From Solirubrobacteraceae bacterium (GTDB lineage Bacteria > Actinomycetota > Thermoleophilia > Solirubrobacterales > Solirubrobacteraceae): a DNA stretch of 64,000 bases. Made by a program: the position numbers and the translations under genes. Numbering within the stretch: position 1 is the stretch's first letter; every line of letters starts with the position of its first letter. The notes under the pieces are model-generated. The model was not told the DNA's origin, made no database searches, and worked only from the letters and a program-made list of their open reading frames with translations. This document shows positions 59,478-64,000 of this stretch, piece after piece. The stretch spans positions 352,295 to 416,294 of the forward strand of contig JAUJOT010000001.1 in the NCBI GenBank assembly GCA_030447505.1, in the 5' to 3' direction.

Positions 59478-59927
59478 CTAGGCGATCAGCGCTGCGCGCA
59501 GCGCGAGAAACGCCACGACGCCCGCCGCGAGGGCGACGACGCCGACCTCGCGGCGGACGATCGCCAGCACGATCGACCGCTGCTCGGCCTCCGGCAGCGC
59601 TCCGACGGCTTGCGCATCCTCCAAGCCGCGGTTCTCCAGGATCTGCTCGGCGGCGGCGATCCGCAGCTGCTCGGCGATCAGCCCGATCGCGACCGGCAGC
59701 AGCGCGTAGAGCCAGTACAACCCGTCCTCGGGCTGATAGCCGCCCGCGAACAGCACCGCGGCGACCAGCGCCTGCGCGACCGCGACGGCCTGCCCGGCCC
59801 GCAGCAGCGGCCAGACCGCGTCGCTCGGGCGCACCTGCCACCAGCGCCAGCCGGCGAAGGCGCCGGCGAGCGCATTGGCGGCAACCGTGGCCCAGGCCGC
59901 GATCTCGGCGATCGACCGCTCATCCAT
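59478..59927 (-). CDS. Membrane protein of unknown function
   Basis: Four hydrophobic segments. Confidence 0.55.
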   Translation of the reverse strand: MDERSIAEIAAWATVAANALAGAFAGWRWWQVRPSDAVWPLLRAGQAVAVAQALVAAVLFAGGYQPEDGLYWLYALLPVAIGLIAEQLRIAAAEQILENRGLEDAQAVGALPEAEQRSIVLAIVRREVGVVALAAGVVAFLALRAALIA

Positions 59928-59968
59928 CGGGTATGGCCACCTGAGACATAGCTGATAGAAAGGATGTC

Positions 59969-60325
59969 GTGCTCAGCAGCTATCTCCCCGCGATCGTCTT
60001 CGTCGGCCTCGGAACCGCGATCGGTGTCGCGTTCGCCTTGCTGAACCGGCTGTTCGGGCCGCGGCGCGCCGTGCCGCACAAGACCGACCCCTACGAATGC
60101 GGGCTGCCGTCCGAGGTCCAGAAGGGCTTCCGCTTCGGGATCAGCTTCTATCTGATCGCGATGCTGTTCATCCTCTTCGACATCGAGGTCATCTTCCTCT
60201 ACCCGGTCGCCATCCAGCTCAAGGCGTTCGGGACCTTCGCGCTGATCGAGATCAGCGTCTTCATCGCGCTGCTGATGGCGGCGTTCGTCTACGTCTGGAG
60301 ACGGGGGGCGCTGGAATGGCGGTAA
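59969..60325 (+). CDS. nuoA: NADH-quinone oxidoreductase subunit A
   Basis: [42 protein letters not shown]. Confidence 0.96.
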   Translation: MLSSYLPAIVFVGLGTAIGVAFALLNRLFGPRRAVPHKTDPYECGLPSEVQKGFRFGISFYLIAMLFILFDIEVIFLYPVAIQLKAFGTFALIEISVFIALLMAAFVYVWRRGALEWR

Positions 60326-61005
60326 CGCGCCAGAAGCTCGCCGTCGTGCCCGCCGACGCCGATCTCTCCAAGGAGGACTTCCGCATCCGCCAGCTGCGCG
60401 CGCGCGACATGCTGCGCGGCGACCTCGAGGGCGAGGACCTGGAGAAGTACGTCGAGGAGCGGGTGCTGACGACGACGCTCGACAAGGCCGTCGCCTGGGC
60501 GCGCTCCAACGCCCTCTTTCCGGCGACGTTCGGCCTCGCCTGCTGCGCGATCGAGATGATGTCGATCGTCGCCGCGCGCGTCGACGTCGCGCGCTTCGGC
60601 TTCGAGGCCTTCCGCGCCTCGCCGCGCCAGGCCGACCTGCTGATCCTGTCGGGCCGCATCTCGATCAAGATGGCGCCGGTCGTGCGGCGCATCTACGACC
60701 AGATGCTCGAGCCCAAGTGGGCGATCGCGATGGGCGCCTGCTCGAGCTCGCAGGGCCTGTTCAACAACTACGCGATCGTGCCCGCGGACAAGTTCATGCC
60801 CGTCGACGTCCACGTCCCGGGCTGCCCGCCGCGGCCGGAGGCGCTCATGCACGGGATCCTGAAGCTGCGCAAGATGATCCAGGACGATCCCGACATTCCC
60901 TGGCGCGAGGGCCACAAGGCGCACGGGACCGAGGAGGTCATCCCGGCCGACGAGCAGGAGGCGGCGGTCAACGTACTCCTGCCGGGACCCACCTCAGGTG
61001 CCTGA
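60316..61005 (+). CDS. nuoB: NADH-quinone oxidoreductase subunit B
   Basis: [68 protein letters not shown]. Confidence 0.97.
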   Translation: MAVTRQKLAVVPADADLSKEDFRIRQLRARDMLRGDLEGEDLEKYVEERVLTTTLDKAVAWARSNALFPATFGLACCAIEMMSIVAARVDVARFGFEAFRASPRQADLLILSGRISIKMAPVVRRIYDQMLEPKWAIAMGACSSSQGLFNNYAIVPADKFMPVDVHVPGCPPRPEALMHGILKLRKMIQDDPDIPWREGHKAHGTEEVIPADEQEAAVNVLLPGPTSGA

Positions 61006-61507
61006 CGCCGTCGGGCTCGAGCTCGTCGCCCAGGAGCTGGGCGAAGCGCAGCGCGGCGCGGTGCTGCAGACGGTGTACTTCCGCGGCAAGGGGACGATCG
61101 TCGTCGAGCCGGCGACGATCGGGGCGACGCTCGAGCACATGCGCGCGAAGGGCTTCGACTTCCTCGCCTCGGTGCACGGCGTGGACTACTACCCCGAGGA
61201 GCCGCGCCTCGGCGTCCACTACGAGCTGCTCGACATGACCGCCGTCGACCGCCTGACGATCAAGCTGCGCGTGCCGCTCGACGACCCGCACGTCCCGTCC
61301 GTGACGCCGAGCTGGCCGACCGCCGACCACCAGGAGCGCGAGATCTACGACATGTTCGGCGTCATCTTCGACGGCCACCCGTCGCTGCGCCGGATCCTCC
61401 TGCCCGAGGACTACGAGGGCCACCCGCAGCGCCGCGACTTCCCGGTCGGCGGCGAGCCCGTGCTGTTCACGATCCACGAGTCCGAAGGGACGGCGTACAC
61501 GCAATGA
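60998..61507 (+). CDS. nuoC: NADH-quinone oxidoreductase subunit C
   Basis: [51 protein letters not shown]. Confidence 0.97.
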   Translation: MPDAVGLELVAQELGEAQRGAVLQTVYFRGKGTIVVEPATIGATLEHMRAKGFDFLASVHGVDYYPEEPRLGVHYELLDMTAVDRLTIKLRVPLDDPHVPSVTPSWPTADHQEREIYDMFGVIFDGHPSLRRILLPEDYEGHPQRRDFPVGGEPVLFTIHESEGTAYTQ

Positions 61508-61566
61508 CCGCGCGCCATTGCTCGACGCTCGTCGTTGTCGAGCCGCAAGGGAGGTGCTCGCGATGA
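61504..61566 (+). CDS. Putative 20-aa translationally coupled mini-ORF between nuoC and nuoD
   Basis: [24 protein letters not shown] overlap with nuoC stop and with nuoD start; resembles the nuoE-nuoF mini-ORF. Confidence 0.45.
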   Translation: MTARHCSTLVVVEPQGRCSR

Positions 61567-61569
61567 GCA
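61555..61569 (+). promoter_or_regulatory. Inverted repeat spanning the nuoD start codon
   Basis: TGCTC-GCGAT-GAGCA, identical to 63691-63705 at nuoF. Confidence 0.45.
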
Positions 61570-62822
61570 CCGACGTCACGCGCAGCTCGGAGTATCGCGA
61601 GATGGAGGAGTCGATCACGATGGCGCCGCTCGAGCGCCTCGGGAGCAACGACCTCGACCAGGAGCTGCTGACGCTCAACATGGGTCCCCACCACCCCGCC
61701 ACGCACGGGGTGCTGCGCCTGCTCGTGACGCTCGACGGTGAGGTCGTGCGCGATCTGAAGCCGATCATCGGCTACGTCCACACCGGGATCGAGAAGACGG
61801 CCGAGGACAAGTCGTACTGGAAGGCGATCCCCGCCGTCGAGCGGATGGACTACCTGGCGTACTACTTCAACGCATACGCGTTCTGCGGCGCGACCGAGAC
61901 GCTGCTGGAGCTCGAGGTGCCGCCGCGGGCGCAGTACCTGCGCGTCATCCACATGGAGCTCAACCGCATCATGAGCCATCTCGTCTGGCTCGGGACGAGC
62001 GCGCTGGACCTCGGCGCGATGTCGATGTTCTGGTACTGCTTCCGCGATCGCGAGCTGATCATGGACCTCTTCGAGCAGTCCAGCGGCCAGCGCATGCACA
62101 CGCGCTACATCCAGGTCGGCGGCGTCGCCGAGGACCTCCCGCGCGGCTGGGCCGAGAAGCTGCGCACGTTCACGTCACAGATGCCGTCGCGGATCGACCA
62201 GTACAAGGATCTGCTCGCCAACAACGAGATCGTCCTGCAGCGCCTGCGCGGGATCTGCCCGCTCGCCGAGGCCGAGCTGCTCGCGCTCGGCGTCACGGGC
62301 CCGCTGCTGCGCGCCGCCGGCAACCCGTGGGACCTGCGCAAGGCGACGCCCTACTGCTCCTACGACCACTTCGACTTCAAGATCCCGGTCGGCACCGAGG
62401 GCGACAACTGGGATCGCTTCGCGGTCCGCGTGGCCGAGCTGTACGAGTCGGTGAAGATCATCGAGCAGGCGATGGACGGCCTGCCCGAGGGCGCCTGGAT
62501 CACCGACGACCGCAAGGTCGCGCTGCCGCCGCGCCACGAGCTTGCGACCTCGATGGAGGCGCTGATCCACCACTTCAAGCTCGTCACCGAGGGCTTCCGC
62601 GTGCCGCCCGGCGAGGTCTACTTCCCGATCGAGTCGCCGCGCGGCGAGCTCGGCTGCTTCGTGCGCTCCGACGGATCGTCGAAGCCCGCGCGCGTGCACA
62701 TGCGCGACCCGTCGTTCGTGAACCTCCAGGCGACCGCGCCGATGACGGAGGGCTCCTACATCGCCGACCTGATCGCGACGCTCGCGATGCTCGACCCGGT
62801 GCTGGGCGGCATCGACCGGTGA
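61563..62822 (+). CDS. nuoD: NADH-quinone oxidoreductase subunit D
   Basis: LNMGPHHPATHGVLRLLVTLDGE; GYVHTGIEKTAEDKSYWKAIPAVERMDYLAYYFN. Confidence 0.97.
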   Translation: MSTDVTRSSEYREMEESITMAPLERLGSNDLDQELLTLNMGPHHPATHGVLRLLVTLDGEVVRDLKPIIGYVHTGIEKTAEDKSYWKAIPAVERMDYLAYYFNAYAFCGATETLLELEVPPRAQYLRVIHMELNRIMSHLVWLGTSALDLGAMSMFWYCFRDRELIMDLFEQSSGQRMHTRYIQVGGVAEDLPRGWAEKLRTFTSQMPSRIDQYKDLLANNEIVLQRLRGICPLAEAELLALGVTGPLLRAAGNPWDLRKATPYCSYDHFDFKIPVGTEGDNWDRFAVRVAELYESVKIIEQAMDGLPEGAWITDDRKVALPPRHELATSMEALIHHFKLVTEGFRVPPGEVYFPIESPRGELGCFVRSDGSSKPARVHMRDPSFVNLQATAPMTEGSYIADLIATLAMLDPVLGGIDR

Positions 62823-63643
62823 TCGGCCGGCGCAACAGGCGCGAGTTCGCCCATACGTCGGCCGTCGACGAGCCGCAGGGCGAGCTTCTGCCCGTGCCGC
62901 CGGCGCGTGACGTGTCGCGCTTCGGCCATGGCTCGCGCGTGCCCGGCTGGGATGACGCCGTCGACCTCGGCAAGGACCCGGCGCAGATCCCGGACCCCGC
63001 AACGACGCCGGTCCCGCAGGCGCTGCGCAGCGAGATCGAGGCGCACATGGCGAAGTACCCCGACTTCCGCAGCGCGGCGATCCCCGCGCTCGCCGCCGCG
63101 CAGCGCCATCACGGCTGGTGCTCGCCCGACGCGATCTGGCAGGCCGCCTGCGTGATGCGCCTCACGCCGGGCTATCTGATCGCGGTCGCGTCGTTCTACG
63201 ACATGCTCGAGACGCGGCCCGTCGGGCGCCACGCGGTCTACGTCTGCACGAACATCTCCTGCTCGCTGTGCGGCGCCGACGAGCTGCTCGATCGCCTCAA
63301 GGACGAGACGGCCGGCGATCCGCAGTTCAACGTCCGCGCGTTCGAATGCCTCGGCGCCTGCGACATCGCGCCGATGGCCTCCGTCGACGGGGTCTACGTC
63401 GGCCCGATCGCGGTCGGCGAGGTGCCGATCCTCGTCGAGCAGATCCGCGAGGGCCTGCCGCCGCTGCCGGGCAAGCAGCTGCGCCTGCGCAAGAGCACTG
63501 ATCCCGGCGCGGCGCGCGCGATCGCGGGCGCCGCCGATCCCGTCACGCCGACGACGAGCTACGGGGCGCCGATGAGCGGCGAGGCCGCCGGCCCGCCGGC
63601 GAAGATCGAAGCGCCGCCGCCCCCGCCCGAGGAGGACGCATGA
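62819..63643 (+). CDS. nuoE: NADH-quinone oxidoreductase subunit E with N- and C-terminal extensions
   Basis: [61 protein letters not shown] [2Fe-2S] motif; GTGA overlap with nuoD. Confidence 0.95.
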   Translation: MIGRRNRREFAHTSAVDEPQGELLPVPPARDVSRFGHGSRVPGWDDAVDLGKDPAQIPDPATTPVPQALRSEIEAHMAKYPDFRSAAIPALAAAQRHHGWCSPDAIWQAACVMRLTPGYLIAVASFYDMLETRPVGRHAVYVCTNISCSLCGADELLDRLKDETAGDPQFNVRAFECLGACDIAPMASVDGVYVGPIAVGEVPILVEQIREGLPPLPGKQLRLRKSTDPGAARAIAGAADPVTPTTSYGAPMSGEAAGPPAKIEAPPPPPEEDA

Positions 63644-63702
63644 CAGCGCGCTGTTGCTCGTCGGACGTCCGCCGACAGAACGACCGCGGGTGCTCGCGAT
63701 GA
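63640..63702 (+). CDS. Putative 20-aa translationally coupled mini-ORF between nuoE and nuoF
   Basis: [24 protein letters not shown] overlap with nuoE stop and with nuoF start. Confidence 0.45.
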   Translation: MTARCCSSDVRRQNDRGCSR

Positions 63703-63705
63703 GCA
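63691..63705 (+). promoter_or_regulatory. Inverted repeat spanning the nuoF start codon
   Basis: TGCTC-GCGAT-GAGCA, identical to that at nuoD. Confidence 0.45.
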
Positions 63706-64000
63706 GCCCGACGATCCTCTTCGCCGGCATCGACGAGCCCGGCCTGAACACGATCGACGTCTACCGCCGGCGCGGCGGCTATGAGATGGCGCGCCGGGCG
63801 CTGACCGAGATGACGCCCGAGACCGTGCTCGACGAGCTGCTCGCCTCCGGCCTGCGCGGGCGCGGCGGAGCGGGCTTTCCGAGCGGCAAGAAGATCTCGT
63901 TCATTCCCAAGGCGCAGGTCGACAAGTACCTCGTCTGCAACGCCGACGAGTCCGAGCCCGGCACGTTCAAGGACCGCGAGCTCATGCAGAAGAGCCCGCA
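63699..64000 (+). CDS. nuoF: NADH-quinone oxidoreductase subunit F (partial)
   Basis: [50 protein letters not shown]. Confidence 0.96.
   Translation, partial: MSSPTILFAGIDEPGLNTIDVYRRRGGYEMARRALTEMTPETVLDELLASGLRGRGGAGFPSGKKISFIPKAQVDKYLVCNADESEPGTFKDRELMQKSP

Overview
High-GC actinobacterial chromosome segment, probably Thermoleophilia/Solirubrobacterales judging by gene content (taxonomy is inference). Left to right: (1) an FtsH-type protease with two tandem AAA+ modules, running off the left edge; (2) a lone C-terminally anchored family-5 substrate-binding protein and a CobM-like methylase; (3) a 5.3-25 kb island of surface proteins: Ig-like/TM proteins, a VCBS+RTX protein, three closely related Asp-box (BNR) propeller paralogs, and an Asp-box+CWB2 protein, most of them closed by strong hairpin terminators; (4) inside that island, a Russian-doll insertion: an IS630-type remnant containing an IS3 that contains two IS256-type elements, one with a perfect 9-bp target duplication; (5) a tandem tadA duplication, subtilase, USP, acyltransferase, msrA, a long PAS/coiled-coil/PAS-like protein, a CHAP-like hydrolase and a GAF-GGDEF protein; (6) a 37.5-48 kb zone rich in frameshifted and internally deleted genes (TPR regulator, DsrE/GH15 chimera, hydrolase, DUF427, FAD oxidoreductase, type III PKS); (7) four tRNAs, two coiled-coil proteins, MerR, STAS, serS, redox proteins; (8) the start of a nuo operon (nuoA-F). 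The most unusual signals are two 20-codon cysteine-containing mini-ORFs, each bridging nuo genes through ATGA overlaps at both ends; the tandem-AAA FtsH; and the Asp-box/RTX surface module. All domain and family names come from reading motifs by eye; no searches were run.
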